This document shows, piece by piece, positions 8,688 to 19,400 of a stretch of DNA of 64,000 nucleotides. The translations under genes were made by a program, and so were the position numbers. Below the pieces are notes generated by a model, which did not search any database, was not told where the DNA came from, and worked only from the letters and a program-made list of their open reading frames with translations. Numbering within the stretch: position 1 is the first letter of the stretch; each line of letters starts with the position of its first letter. This DNA is from Bacteroidetes Order II. bacterium. GTDB lineage: Bacteria > Bacteroidota > Rhodothermia > Rhodothermales > UBA2364. The DNA is taken from positions 186,001 to 250,000 of the forward strand of contig JAEUSQ010000039.1 of assembly GCA_016788705.1 (NCBI GenBank), in the 5' to 3' direction.

Positions 8688-8705
8688 ATCCGAAATGATA
8701 CAACC

Positions 8706-11144
8706 ATGTTACGATTTTTTGCCCTCCTCTTCCTTCTTAGTCCATCGTCATTTGCCCAAAACATTACGGGTAGGGTCTTGGACGCCAACGACCAAACACC
8801 ACTTATGGGGGCAACCCTTCAATTACGGACATATAGTGATACTATTTTAATCAGCAATACCACCACGGATACGAATGGATACTTTGTCTTCAAAAATATC
8901 CCATCAGGCGCATACCTCCTGATTACTTCGTTTGTAGGCTATGAAACAATTCAGCAAAATATCCATATACCTTCAGAAAAACTTATAGAAATAAAACTTA
9001 AAAAAGAATATATCTTATCTAAAACTATCATGATTACCGCACAACGTGCAGAAGCACAAGTTAACCCCATCACCTTCTCTAACCTAACAGCACGCGACCT
9101 TAAAGAGCGACCCCAAACCCGCGACTTACCTGCCCTGCTCTCAGAATTGCCCTCTGTAACTTATTATTCCGAAAACGGCAACAACATGGGGTATGCCTAT
9201 TTGCGAATGCGCGGATTTGATCAGAGGCGGATTGCGGTTACCGTAAATGGCATTCCACAAAACGATGCCGAAGACCACAATGTTTATTGGATTAATTTTT
9301 TCGATCAGCAAGAAGCCATTACCGATATTCAGGTGCAACGGGGAGCAGGATCCGCATTTTACGGCTCCTCCGGTATTGGAGGCGCAATCAATATCTTGGC
9401 AGATCCATATAAAAAACAAAAAGCCGCTAACTTCACGCTCGGATACGGGAATTTCAACACCCGTCGTTATGGCCTATCGCTCAATACAGGTGCCAATAAA
9501 AAGGGAACAATGGCCTTTTTTAGACTCTCTCGTGTAGCATCAGATGGATATCGCGAAGGAAGTTGGACCGATTTTTGGCGGTATTTTGCAGGGGTAAAGC
9601 AGGTTAAACCACAGTCTTCTTTAACCTTACAGGCATGGGGTGGTCCACAAAAAGATGGTTTAGCCTATTATGGAATTGATAAAAAAGATAATTCAGACAC
9701 CATAAAACGCCGTACCAATTATTCAGCCTTTTTTGATGAAAACGAGTGGTTTCATCAACCACATTTTGAGGTTTTATACGACCAATCTGTTGCGAAAAAC
9801 CAAACCATGAGCCACAAATTATACGCTTTTATTGGGCGTGGGTATTTTGATTTTGATGCCACTTGGCGAACACCTAACTATTTCCGTTTACCCAATAATT
9901 GGGGAAGCCTGAACGAATCAGAACGAAACCTTGATTTTTATACCATTTCCCCCAATACCTTCATCACCCAACGTGCACGGGTAAACAATACAGACCTCGG
10001 CTGGTTGCCTTCGTGGACCTACAAATCGGATAACACCCAAACCACTCTTGGTGGGGAAGTGCGTTGGCATCGCTCCGAGCATTGGGGCCGCATCCAAGAC
10101 GCAAGCCCAGACATCCCTGAGCACCTGATTGGGGAGGCCGATGCCCGAGTCTATAACTATCGCGGTAAAAAATGGGTGGCGGCACTTTATGCTTCTCATT
10201 TCCGAAAATATGCAGCGCGTATCCAAGTACAAAGTGATGTACAAGTGATTAAAATGGCCTATCGGTTATACAACGAATCTTTTTTTCAGAATGAGTTCTC
10301 CGTCCCTTATCTATTTGTAAATCCAAGACTTGGCTTCACTTTTAACTTAAAGCCCTCTACAACCATTTATAGTAGCATAGCACTTGCCAACCGAGAACCA
10401 CGCTTAAAAGAACTCTATGATGCCGAAGAAGCTGGTGCAGGCAGTACACCCAAATTTGAAACAAAAAACGGAAACCTTGACTTTACACGGCCAATAGTGA
10501 GACCAGAACACCTCCTCAACTCCGAACTCGGTGTGTCTTTTCGGAACGCCCACTTCCAAATGACCCTGAATGGCTACTTCATGGGGTTCCGCAACGAGAT
10601 TGTGCCGAGTGGCGGCCTCGACCAATTTGGCGTACCACGATACGGAAATGCTGCTGAAACCCGCCACCTTGGTCTTGAAGCCGAAGCCACTTATTCGCCC
10701 TCCCAAAAAGTTGAGGTTAGTGGAAATGCTGCTTGGGGAAAACATCAACTCGTCCGTTTTACAGAATATAATACCAATGGAATCGCCGAAATAAGGGATG
10801 GAAACCCAATCGCCCTTTTTCCGGACTTAACAGCCAATCTTAGGGTAACCTATCGGTACAAAGCCTTGTTTTTCGCACTCTCTGCACAACATACAGGCGC
10901 TTTTTGTGTGGACAACAGCGGTTGTAACCCATCCGACCCATCCGCGCAAAATGATGCCTTTACCATTATAAATGCCACAATTCAACTCCAACCTAAGGGG
11001 GCGATTGGCCGCAATATGCAAATCAGTATGGATATTAACAACTTGTTGAACCACAAAATTTTATTACATGGCAATGAATCTCGTACCTTCTTCCCATTAG
11101 CCACCCGTAATACTTTTGTTCAGATACGCTATACGTTGCAGTAA
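8706..11144 (+). CDS. TonB-dependent outer-membrane receptor, probable thiamine uptake
   Basis: 812 residues. A signal peptide (MLRFFALLFLLSPSSFAQ) is followed by a carboxypeptidase-D-like regulatory domain (ITGRVLDANDQTPLMGATL, to about residue 95). Next come a plug domain (LRMRGFDQRRIAVTVNGIPQ and GSGG-type SSGIGGAINIL) and a long barrel ending in an aromatic-rich strand (FVQIRYTLQ). It should move a substrate across the outer membrane with TonB-ExbBD energy. The TPP riboswitch upstream points to thiamine or a precursor as the cargo, as known for riboswitch-controlled receptors in Bacteroidota. No inner-membrane thiamine transporter is adjacent. The ATG at 8706 is chosen because it begins the signal peptide after the terminator hairpin. 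Confidence 0.88.
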   Translation: MLRFFALLFLLSPSSFAQNITGRVLDANDQTPLMGATLQLRTYSDTILISNTTTDTNGYFVFKNIPSGAYLLITSFVGYETIQQNIHIPSEKLIEIKLKKEYILSKTIMITAQRAEAQVNPITFSNLTARDLKERPQTRDLPALLSELPSVTYYSENGNNMGYAYLRMRGFDQRRIAVTVNGIPQNDAEDHNVYWINFFDQQEAITDIQVQRGAGSAFYGSSGIGGAINILADPYKKQKAANFTLGYGNFNTRRYGLSLNTGANKKGTMAFFRLSRVASDGYREGSWTDFWRYFAGVKQVKPQSSLTLQAWGGPQKDGLAYYGIDKKDNSDTIKRRTNYSAFFDENEWFHQPHFEVLYDQSVAKNQTMSHKLYAFIGRGYFDFDATWRTPNYFRLPNNWGSLNESERNLDFYTISPNTFITQRARVNNTDLGWLPSWTYKSDNTQTTLGGEVRWHRSEHWGRIQDASPDIPEHLIGEADARVYNYRGKKWVAALYASHFRKYAARIQVQSDVQVIKMAYRLYNESFFQNEFSVPYLFVNPRLGFTFNLKPSTTIYSSIALANREPRLKELYDAEEAGAGSTPKFETKNGNLDFTRPIVRPEHLLNSELGVSFRNAHFQMTLNGYFMGFRNEIVPSGGLDQFGVPRYGNAAETRHLGLEAEATYSPSQKVEVSGNAAWGKHQLVRFTEYNTNGIAEIRDGNPIALFPDLTANLRVTYRYKALFFALSAQHTGAFCVDNSGCNPSDPSAQNDAFTIINATIQLQPKGAIGRNMQISMDINNLLNHKILLHGNESRTFFPLATRNTFVQIRYTLQ

Positions 11145-11236
11145 AAGCCCTTTCACAAGCTGCCTTCACCGTTCATTCCATTATACTTCAAAAAACCTTC
11201 AATGGCAATCGGAACCTTTCCGGTTGTAAATTAGTC

Positions 11237-11263
11237 TTAGCACTCTCATTAGCCGAGTGCTAA
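11237..11263 (+). promoter_or_regulatory. CIRCE operator (HrcA binding site)
   Basis: TTAGCACTC (11237-11245), nine bases, then GAGTGCTAA (11255-11263): a perfect match to the CIRCE inverted repeat, 55 bases before the groES ATG. In other bacteria the HrcA repressor binds it and releases on heat shock. hrcA is not in the window. Confidence 0.97.
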
Positions 11264-11318
11264 TAACCCAATAGAATCATTACATTCATTCATCCATTTA
11301 ACCTAAAACGTTAATATT

Positions 11319-11609
11319 ATGGCAAGCATCAAACCGTTGAGCGACCGCGTCGTGGTCCGTCCGATGGAAGCGGAAACCAAAACCGCCAGTGGCCTTTTCA
11401 TCCCTGACACCGCAAAAGAAAAACCCCAACGGGGAACCGTTGTTGCTGCGGGTCCAGGTCGCGTAGAAAACGGAAACCACATTGAGATGGGCGTAAAAGA
11501 AGGCGATGTCGTTCTCTATGGCAAATATGCCGGAACCGAAATCCGTGTGGACGACGAAGACCTCCTCATCATGCGCGAGTCCGACATCCTCGGCATTGTT
11601 GCAGGTTAA
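11319..11609 (+). CDS. groES: co-chaperonin GroES
   Basis: The 96-residue cytoplasmic lid of the GroEL chaperonin. It shows the family start ([13 protein letters not shown]), the mobile-loop region ([19 protein letters not shown]) and the C-terminal [13 protein letters not shown]. It is 55 bases before groEL and behind a perfect CIRCE element, so heat-inducible control by HrcA is expected. Length and order are standard. Confidence 0.98.
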   Translation: MASIKPLSDRVVVRPMEAETKTASGLFIPDTAKEKPQRGTVVAAGPGRVENGNHIEMGVKEGDVVLYGKYAGTEIRVDDEDLLIMRESDILGIVAG

Positions 11610-11646
11610 TCTTAGCCCTGAATCATTTTTAATTGTTATTAATTAA

Positions 11647-13296
<1,650 letters not shown>

Positions 13297-13318
13297 GCTA
13301 CCGCACGCTCTATATTTT

Positions 13319-13352
13319 TACAAAAGGCTCCGAAAGGGGCCTTTTGTGTTTA
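13319..13352 (+). terminator. intrinsic terminator of groESL
   Basis: ACAAAAGGCTCC (13320-13331) pairs with GGGGCCTTTTGT (13336-13347), with one wobble pair, around a GAAA tetraloop, followed by GTTTAT. It begins 23 bases after the groEL stop. The A-rich 5' side could let it work weakly on the other strand too. Confidence 0.88.
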
Positions 13353-13653
13353 TATACCAAATTTCACTTCCTGCTACAACTATGCTTAAAATTGTCTATA
13401 ATGATACACATCCTCAAAATCGCTTCAAAACCACATGCCCTAAATAGGGATTGCAGATAGAGAAAAACATTTCTTGCGGACTTGACAAAATCATCACAAT
13501 TTATTATACTTATACAAGTAATTTATTTCACTATACTTTTAAGCATAAATATCTTATGGACAAGCCACAAGCCACAAGCCACAAGCCACAAGCCACAAGC
13601 CACAAGCCACGTTGTAAATAGTTTAACAGCAACAGGTTCCCGCCTACCATTTT
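13353..13653. other. AT-rich gap opening the accessory island
   Basis: It holds the heptanucleotide repeat at 13560-13610 and presumably the promoter of the exported-protein cassette. A 77-codon frame (13482-13715) runs through the repeat, but its middle is only repeat-encoded, so it is not called. Confidence 0.5.
13560..13610 (+). repeat. heptanucleotide tandem repeat, seven copies of ACAAGCC
   Basis: Seven exact head-to-tail copies of ACAAGCC, ending about 45 bases before the first codon called for the following lipoprotein gene. The unit length is not a multiple of three, and such arrays are prone to slippage. It lies in the likely promoter or leader. The frames on each side of it have stops, so a change in copy number would more likely alter promoter spacing than join reading frames. 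Confidence 0.95.
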
Positions 13654-14910
13654 TTGCAGCCACTTCTTTTACGCTTATCATTCTGTTTGTACTCTTTTTT
13701 TTCGGCAGGATGTGATTTATTTACTTCTAAAAAGCAGCATCAAGAACAACAAACTGACTTGGTCTTTATGCCTTATCAAAAGGTAGCACTAAACAAAAGT
13801 GAAAGTTTTAATGCCTATGAAGCCGCACGCAATGGTGAATACACTTGTTTTATTAGCCAATTAGCGCCAGAAGGTTCACCCGTAAAATACTACTATGGGC
13901 AGATTAAGTTACTTTTCGCCCCCCGTTTATTGGCTGAGATATCCGATATAAAGAACATCCAAGGAATTCGGTATTCTCTGAATGACGAAACCCTTAGCAC
14001 GACCACCCGATATGCAAGATGCCTGTTCCCGACTTCAGAAAAACTGTCTATGCTCTTGTTAAAACACTTACAGTTTGATCCTTCGAAGGCCTTGCCAGAT
14101 GACCTATGGATTGACGAGGCGCCCTCGTCTGCCCCACTTTCTAAAACCTCGGTTCTTTTAAAAATAATTTGTGGTAGAACCATTAAAAGCAGCGAAGGGT
14201 ATCCAACAGTCACCATTGAAATTAATTATGATGACTGTATTGAACTCCATCTTGAATTTCTTCTTCCCCCAGATTTGCCCACACATCCCGTTTGGAATGA
14301 TGACTTCATTGGCGGCGGCGGCGGGGTCGGCGGCGATTTGGTGGACTCAGATGACAATGTGCCACCTATGTGTCCTAATAATAAGGATAAGTTGATTAAG
14401 AAGTATTATTGCGATAAAACCAGGGTTTTTGACCTAACTCCCAGTCAATATAAAGATATTAAGGAAATCATTGACCGGATAAGAAGGCGAGGTGTAACCT
14501 GTGCTAAATTAGCCGATATCGGTGATATGCTTCTGGTACAAAAGGGATTTGTTGTTTCAAAGATTGACCCAAAAGATCGAGGTGGCCATGAACCATTTGC
14601 CTTCACAGCAACAGTTCCCACACCTGCATACTTTTCTTCCGACGGTAGGTTACAAGGCGTGTCGGGCGCATGGATCACTATAGATCCCAAAAACTGGGAT
14701 ATTAGTCAGGTTAAATATCTCGGAAGTAAAAGGATTACATTAGAGTGGATTATTGTTCACGAGTTGGATCATATACTATTAGGTAGTAACGTGGAGCATA
14801 TCTCATATACATACGAATTTGATGCCCCCCCGAATACTACTTTATACACAAAAAATACAGCCGAATGTTCTTATGATGCCAAAACGCCTCACCCCAAAAC
14901 CATACTTTGA
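13654..14910 (+). CDS. putative exported lipoprotein with HExxH zincin-like domain (cassette copy 1)
   Basis: 418 residues, unrecognised family. The start is lipoprotein-like (LSFCLYSFFSAGC, Cys20), so it is probably anchored in a membrane. An N-terminal domain (about 30-210) is joined by a glycine-rich linker (GGGGGVGG, near 220-227) to a C-terminal domain (about 240-418). That domain has KYYCDK, TCAKLADIG, and HELDH (residues 369-373, codon at 14758) with a further His at 382. HExxH plus a later His suggests a zinc metallopeptidase, but no family is assigned. The only start available is TTG, in an otherwise ATG-rich genome. The TGATG junction with the next gene shows the two are coupled. 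The C-terminal domain recurs at 15688-16413. Confidence 0.62.
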   Translation: MQPLLLRLSFCLYSFFSAGCDLFTSKKQHQEQQTDLVFMPYQKVALNKSESFNAYEAARNGEYTCFISQLAPEGSPVKYYYGQIKLLFAPRLLAEISDIKNIQGIRYSLNDETLSTTTRYARCLFPTSEKLSMLLLKHLQFDPSKALPDDLWIDEAPSSAPLSKTSVLLKIICGRTIKSSEGYPTVTIEINYDDCIELHLEFLLPPDLPTHPVWNDDFIGGGGGVGGDLVDSDDNVPPMCPNNKDKLIKKYYCDKTRVFDLTPSQYKDIKEIIDRIRRRGVTCAKLADIGDMLLVQKGFVVSKIDPKDRGGHEPFAFTATVPTPAYFSSDGRLQGVSGAWITIDPKNWDISQVKYLGSKRITLEWIIVHELDHILLGSNVEHISYTYEFDAPPNTTLYTKNTAECSYDAKTPHPKTIL

Positions 14911-15602
14911 TGCCCAAATTATTGATATACTGGTTCATTGGTGCGTGTTCAATGTCTATAAATGTATATGCACAATGTGAAGACATCATCCAGCCTACCA
15001 AACAGGAAATAAACGAAGGGTATGCACAAATGTCTGCAACGTTTATTCGAATTGTATTATCGTTTTTTTTAGAAGAAGGATCACCGAATGCAGACAAGTC
15101 AGTGGGCCCTCGGTTTGTTGACCACAAACGATTAACCAAACCTGGCGACTTTTTTGGGGATAAACTCTTTCATGATACCCCACCCTGTTGGGAAGGAACC
15201 TTGCCAGCAAAGAGAAAAATCGCCAGATTGATCCATAAAGAGGCTAAAAAATTAGGTGCTTTTTACATTGATTCCCGAAACGAAGTACAAACACTTGGAA
15301 AAATAACGGTTCATACACCAGACGATCATCAAGATAATTTTTGGAATCCCATACATTTTACCTATTTGATTTTATCCATCCCCAGAAAAGGAGGTCCCTA
15401 TAGCCCTGGTTTGTACATTGACGAAAAAGATATATACCCAAATGCTTGGACGATGCGTGTGACCAGAGTTGATGAACAAGGCGTTGCTCATTATGATGTT
15501 ACACTGCAAGAAATTAAGCCTAAAACATGGGTACTTATTCGTGCAAGATGGGTTTTGGGATTTCACTATGACTTCGTTTTTAAGAAGAAAAAAACGTCAT
15601 AA
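14910..15602 (+). CDS. exported partner protein of unknown family (cassette copy 1)
   Basis: 230 residues with a signal peptide (MPKLLIYWFIGACSMSINVYAQ), so exported. The mature part starts CEDIIQPTKQEINEGYAQMS and carries DHKRLTKPG, KLFHDTP, CWEGTLP, YIDSRNE and PRKGGPYS. All of these recur in the second copy at 16438-17163, and they point to one compact domain. I recognise no known family. The stop of the HExxH gene and this ATG share a base (TGATG), so the two proteins are likely made in fixed ratio. It could be a substrate, inhibitor or chaperone of the neighbour; this is inference. Confidence 0.65.
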   Translation: MPKLLIYWFIGACSMSINVYAQCEDIIQPTKQEINEGYAQMSATFIRIVLSFFLEEGSPNADKSVGPRFVDHKRLTKPGDFFGDKLFHDTPPCWEGTLPAKRKIARLIHKEAKKLGAFYIDSRNEVQTLGKITVHTPDDHQDNFWNPIHFTYLILSIPRKGGPYSPGLYIDEKDIYPNAWTMRVTRVDEQGVAHYDVTLQEIKPKTWVLIRARWVLGFHYDFVFKKKKTS

Positions 15603-15687
15603 CTGCTTGCTTGATAAAAACGAATATAAACTCCCAACTAAAATCGTTTCAAAATCAAAAAAATATCCCTTTAAACAAAAATAACGC

Positions 15688-16413
15688 ATGCTTCTTTTAT
15701 TTAATTGCCTATTAAGTATCTTATTCATTGGTTCTACCCTAACTACACCAGAAGCCAGTGGAAAGAATCCTTATCTTGATTCGTCTTCATTTACCGGCTT
15801 TTCGTCGGACACATTGTGGGATTACGGTATGGGCTTGAGAAGCCATGCAAAAAACAAAATTAAAATAGGCAATAGCGCATATCGCCCCCCTCCCTGTCCA
15901 AATAATGATCAATTTATCCGAAAATATTATTGTGATAAATCACGTGTTTCTCACTTAAATACTGAACAATATGCTAAGCTTGAACAGATCATCGAAACAA
16001 TAAGGACACGAGGCGATACCTGTAATAAGTTAGCAGGTATTGGAAGCCTTTTACTTTCTGAAAAAGGTATTGTCGTTGCTAAGATTGACCCCACGGATAG
16101 AGTAAATCGTAAGGTATTGGCTTTCCTTAAGATACCTGAATTTACTCAGTTTTTCCCTAACGAGGGCAGATTAATGTATCTGGATAACACCTTTATTACA
16201 TTAGACCCATTGATATTAGATGACACACAAACAGGATATTACAAAGATAAAATTGCTTTAGAATGGGTATTTATACATTTATTAGATCATATTTTATTAA
16301 AGAATCAACAACATATACCTTTTTGGCTTGAGTTTGGAGTGGATTCTTATGACAAAAATTTTACATTATCAACCGAAAATATAAATACATGTATTTCCAA
16401 ATCAATCAAGTAA
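15688..16413 (+). CDS. exported zincin-like paralogue lacking the catalytic Glu (cassette copy 2)
   Basis: 241 residues. It begins with a hydrophobic signal segment (MLLLFNCLLSILFIGS) and aligns from about residue 70 with the C-terminal domain of the 13654-14910 protein: CPNN, KYYCDKSRV, IRTRGDTCNKLAGIG, KIDPTDR. The N-terminal domain and glycine linker of copy 1 are missing. The active-site motif reads HLLDH (residues 197-201), so both His are kept but the Glu is Leu, and the later His (209) is kept. It may bind metal without hydrolysis. It is 24 bases before the second partner gene. The frame is intact, so it is not an obvious pseudogene. Confidence 0.6.
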   Translation: MLLLFNCLLSILFIGSTLTTPEASGKNPYLDSSSFTGFSSDTLWDYGMGLRSHAKNKIKIGNSAYRPPPCPNNDQFIRKYYCDKSRVSHLNTEQYAKLEQIIETIRTRGDTCNKLAGIGSLLLSEKGIVVAKIDPTDRVNRKVLAFLKIPEFTQFFPNEGRLMYLDNTFITLDPLILDDTQTGYYKDKIALEWVFIHLLDHILLKNQQHIPFWLEFGVDSYDKNFTLSTENINTCISKSIK

Positions 16414-16437
16414 ATAAAAAACCTCTGAAACATAATC

Positions 16438-17163
16438 ATGATGCATAAGCACTTTATATTATTTTTAATTTTAGGCTGCACATTCCATTTGCATGTATAT
16501 GCACAATGTGAAGACGTCATCCAGCCTACCAAACAGGAAATAAACGAAGGATATGCCCAGATGTCCTCTCACTTTATTAGAACTGTTTTGACTTTATTCT
16601 TAAGGGATAGATATCCTGTATCTGGTAGGTTTACTTCAGATGAGATACGTCCCCGTTTTATTGATCATAAACGTTTAACGAAACCAGGCGGTAATTTTTA
16701 TGGATATAAACTCTTTCATGACACGCCTTCATGTTGGGAAGGAACCTTGCCAACAAAGAAAAAGACGGCGAAACGAATTCTTCGGGAGGCCAAGAGATTA
16801 GGCGCTGTTTACATTGATTCTCGGAACGAAGAACAAACAATTGAAAGAATCACAATTGTTAAGCCAAGTAATAACGGCAAAATTTTGACTACAAAACCAA
16901 ATAATATTAATGACTTCTTTGAACCTATTCAATTTGCTTATTTAATTTTAGGCATACCCCGAAAAGGAGGGCCGTATAGTACGGATCATTATTTAAATAG
17001 ACGAGACATCTATCCGAGTTCATGGACCATGCGTGTGACTGAAGTTTCCGAGCAAAGCATCGCTTATTATGATATCATGTTACATAAGATTGAGCGAAAC
17101 AAATGGGGGATTCTTGATGTGAAAAAAATTGCAGATTACCATTTTGATTTTCCATTAAAGTAG
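16438..17163 (+). CDS. exported partner protein of unknown family (cassette copy 2)
   Basis: 241 residues, beginning with a hydrophobic signal segment that ends HLHVYAQ. It is a close paralogue of the 14910-15602 protein: CEDVIQPTKQEINEGYAQMS, DHKRLTKPGG, CWEGTLP, YIDSRNE and PRKGGPYS are shared. A 71-base stretch at the start of the mature region (16495-16565) matches 14964-15034 at 67 positions, so the duplication or a later conversion is recent. The ATG at 16438 is followed at once by another ATG (16441), either of which could start. It ends about 100 bases before the convergent T9SS gene. Confidence 0.65.
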   Translation: MMHKHFILFLILGCTFHLHVYAQCEDVIQPTKQEINEGYAQMSSHFIRTVLTLFLRDRYPVSGRFTSDEIRPRFIDHKRLTKPGGNFYGYKLFHDTPSCWEGTLPTKKKTAKRILREAKRLGAVYIDSRNEEQTIERITIVKPSNNGKILTTKPNNINDFFEPIQFAYLILGIPRKGGPYSTDHYLNRRDIYPSSWTMRVTEVSEQSIAYYDIMLHKIERNKWGILDVKKIADYHFDFPLK

Positions 17164-17261
17164 CCTCTTAAGTACAAGTATGCAACCCAAGCCATAGCTG
17201 AAAAAGAAAAAGAGTAGAAACCACTTAAATTAAACCTCTTTCTTGTTGCAATACTTTTAGG

Positions 17262-19400
17262 CTACTTTACTAACATCATTTTGTTTGTTAAAACATGATT
17301 ACCTACTTGCAGGCGATAAATATATGTACCACTCGGCAAGTCTTCGGCATTAAATTGAACCTCATGTTTTCCTGCATTTTGCCACCCTGTTTTTAATACA
17401 CTAATTTTCTTTCCTAAAACATCAAATACAGTAAGATTAATTTCGCTTGATTGGGGAAGCGTAAAAGTAATGGTCGTGTTTGGGTTAAAAGGATTAGGAT
17501 AATTTTGTGAAAGTGTTATTTTAGCAGGCAACTCTACTTTTCCTTCGTTTGCGATAAGAATTTTCTCAGGTGATATAAAAATACCATTTCCTTGTGTCCC
17601 TGCTAAAACAGCACCATCCGGCATGGCAATTATTTTAGTAATGGGATCTCTATATGAGTCTATTGTTAATCGGGGTTCAAGAATTGAATTATTAATTTCT
17701 ACAAAAGGTTCGTCAAATTTTGCTGATCTATATAAGCGATCTGTTCCTACAAAAATATTGCCTTTATTGTTCACATAAAAACCAGGCATATCATGATTGA
17801 TCTTTAATCCATTAATGGGCATCCATTCCCAACGACCTTGGCTTGCATTGAGTTGGACCAAGACTCCCGCTCCTACTCCATACACCATACCATCATCTCC
17901 GGCAATCCAAGAGGTGAACGTACAGACATTATTACAAGGTCTTATTAACTTGACCCAATTTTGGTTATTTAGATCGTATCTAAAAATATCAATATCGTCC
18001 TTTATAAATATATTCCCCTCTTTATCTCGAATAATATCTCTTATACTTTTATCCTCAATGCCTGTTCTAATGGATTTAACAAGGCCACTATTCTCGACTA
18101 AAACGACATCTCCATTCTTCAATAATACCATAAATGATTTATCGGACTTAATTATTCTATGAATAGGATTAGAGAATTCAAAGTCTTTAATAATTATGGA
18201 TTTAGCAATATAGTTATACTCAAATATTTTATTCATATCCAAAGAAAAGCCATAAATAATATTGCCTTCTATGATTAGATTTCTTGGATTTATTTTTTTC
18301 AGGTGTGTATCTTCAATCCAAGTCTTTCCTTTATCTGTAGTTTTATAAAGATTATGAACTCCTGTGAATGGATCTTCCCTTCTTATACTTTCAACGTAAA
18401 TAACTTCTTTATTTTCTGAATGATACACTTCCCTTATTATAGTCTTAGGTATATTGGTATTTTCCCAGAATGAAACATCACCACTCAGTTTATAAACTCC
18501 AGAGTATGTTGCAACGAACAAGTTATTTTTTCCTTTGATAATTTTAAATGATGGCATATTTATATTCGTCTTAATCCATGTTTTTTCTTCAATTTTATAA
18601 ATATAAAGTCCTTGTTCTGAAGCAAAGGCTATTTTATTATTGTCAATCTTATATATATCATATATTTTTTTACTTGGAAAAATTATTTCCCAAGTTTCGC
18701 CATGATCATTAGAACGCATTAGCCCGACATTTTCCGCCCCAGCAAATAAATTAGAAGGTAGATAAGGCTCTTGTTGTTCATAAAGTATGGATGTGATGTT
18801 GAAATTAGGAGATATTTTTTTCCAGCTACCATTTGTCAAACGTCGAAAAACCCCATATTTTGTACCTACCACAAGACCTTTATCTTGAAGTTGTTGAATA
18901 GTGGTTACGGAAGTGTCTTGGAATGCGATTATTTCCCATTTGGTGTCATCGCCTTTTAGTCCGTCAACAGATTTCCAAAGACCTGCTGATGTTGCCCAAA
19001 TCATACTTCCAGAAGAATCTTTTATCATATCAAAAGCGCTACCCTTAGAACAGCTATAATTATAAGAATCTTTTGGACTAAGTAGCATATTATAACCAAC
19101 AATACAGGCAGCATTCATACCAGAAATAGATAAAAATAATTCATTTTCTTTTTTTATCATAGCTTCTGTTTGATCATTTGAAAATCTTTGCACTTCCCAT
19201 GATAAGCCTTCATCATTAGAGTAGTAAACAGGATCGCTATAAGCATCATGGCCAATAGAGCCTGTTATAATTGAATTTTCATGATATATAATGGTAGGAA
19301 TAAATGTCTCCGTTGGCAAATTGGAACGAGACCAAAAGGGTTGTGCATTAGCAATGTCTGTGATAATAAATATCAGTACGAATGGAAAGTATTTTTTCAT
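17262..19400 (-). CDS. T9SS-exported protein with Asp-box (BNR/sortilin-like) propeller
   Basis: 712 residues. A signal peptide (about 1-19, ending ANAQ) is followed by Asp-box motifs: SNDEGLSW, SNDHGETW, TTDKGKTW. These fit a beta-propeller. The last 80 residues are a type IX secretion sorting domain (LSQNYPNPFNPNTTI, FDVLGKKI, LPSGTYIYRLQ). It should cross the outer membrane by T9SS and be released or anchored at the surface. The ligand is unknown. Its ATG overlaps the stop of a frameshifted relic (ATGA, 19397-19400), so it was once second in a coupled pair. The whole gene is AT-rich like its neighbours. Confidence 0.8.
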   Translation of the reverse strand: MKKYFPFVLIFIITDIANAQPFWSRSNLPTETFIPTIIYHENSIITGSIGHDAYSDPVYYSNDEGLSWEVQRFSNDQTEAMIKKENELFLSISGMNAACIVGYNMLLSPKDSYNYSCSKGSAFDMIKDSSGSMIWATSAGLWKSVDGLKGDDTKWEIIAFQDTSVTTIQQLQDKGLVVGTKYGVFRRLTNGSWKKISPNFNITSILYEQQEPYLPSNLFAGAENVGLMRSNDHGETWEIIFPSKKIYDIYKIDNNKIAFASEQGLYIYKIEEKTWIKTNINMPSFKIIKGKNNLFVATYSGVYKLSGDVSFWENTNIPKTIIREVYHSENKEVIYVESIRREDPFTGVHNLYKTTDKGKTWIEDTHLKKINPRNLIIEGNIIYGFSLDMNKIFEYNYIAKSIIIKDFEFSNPIHRIIKSDKSFMVLLKNGDVVLVENSGLVKSIRTGIEDKSIRDIIRDKEGNIFIKDDIDIFRYDLNNQNWVKLIRPCNNVCTFTSWIAGDDGMVYGVGAGVLVQLNASQGRWEWMPINGLKINHDMPGFYVNNKGNIFVGTDRLYRSAKFDEPFVEINNSILEPRLTIDSYRDPITKIIAMPDGAVLAGTQGNGIFISPEKILIANEGKVELPAKITLSQNYPNPFNPNTTITFTLPQSSEINLTVFDVLGKKISVLKTGWQNAGKHEVQFNAEDLPSGTYIYRLQVGNHVLTNKMMLVK

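Noticed and set aside
8664-8705. GTG start for the TonB receptor at 8664
   Set aside because: It lies inside the riboswitch terminator, and the signal peptide begins at the ATG at 8706.
13560-13610. CRISPR array
   Set aside because: The repeat unit is only seven bases with no spacers and no cas genes nearby.
13482-13715. 77-residue ORF across the heptamer repeat
   Set aside because: The middle is only repeat-encoded, and the following gene lies in another frame with stops between them.
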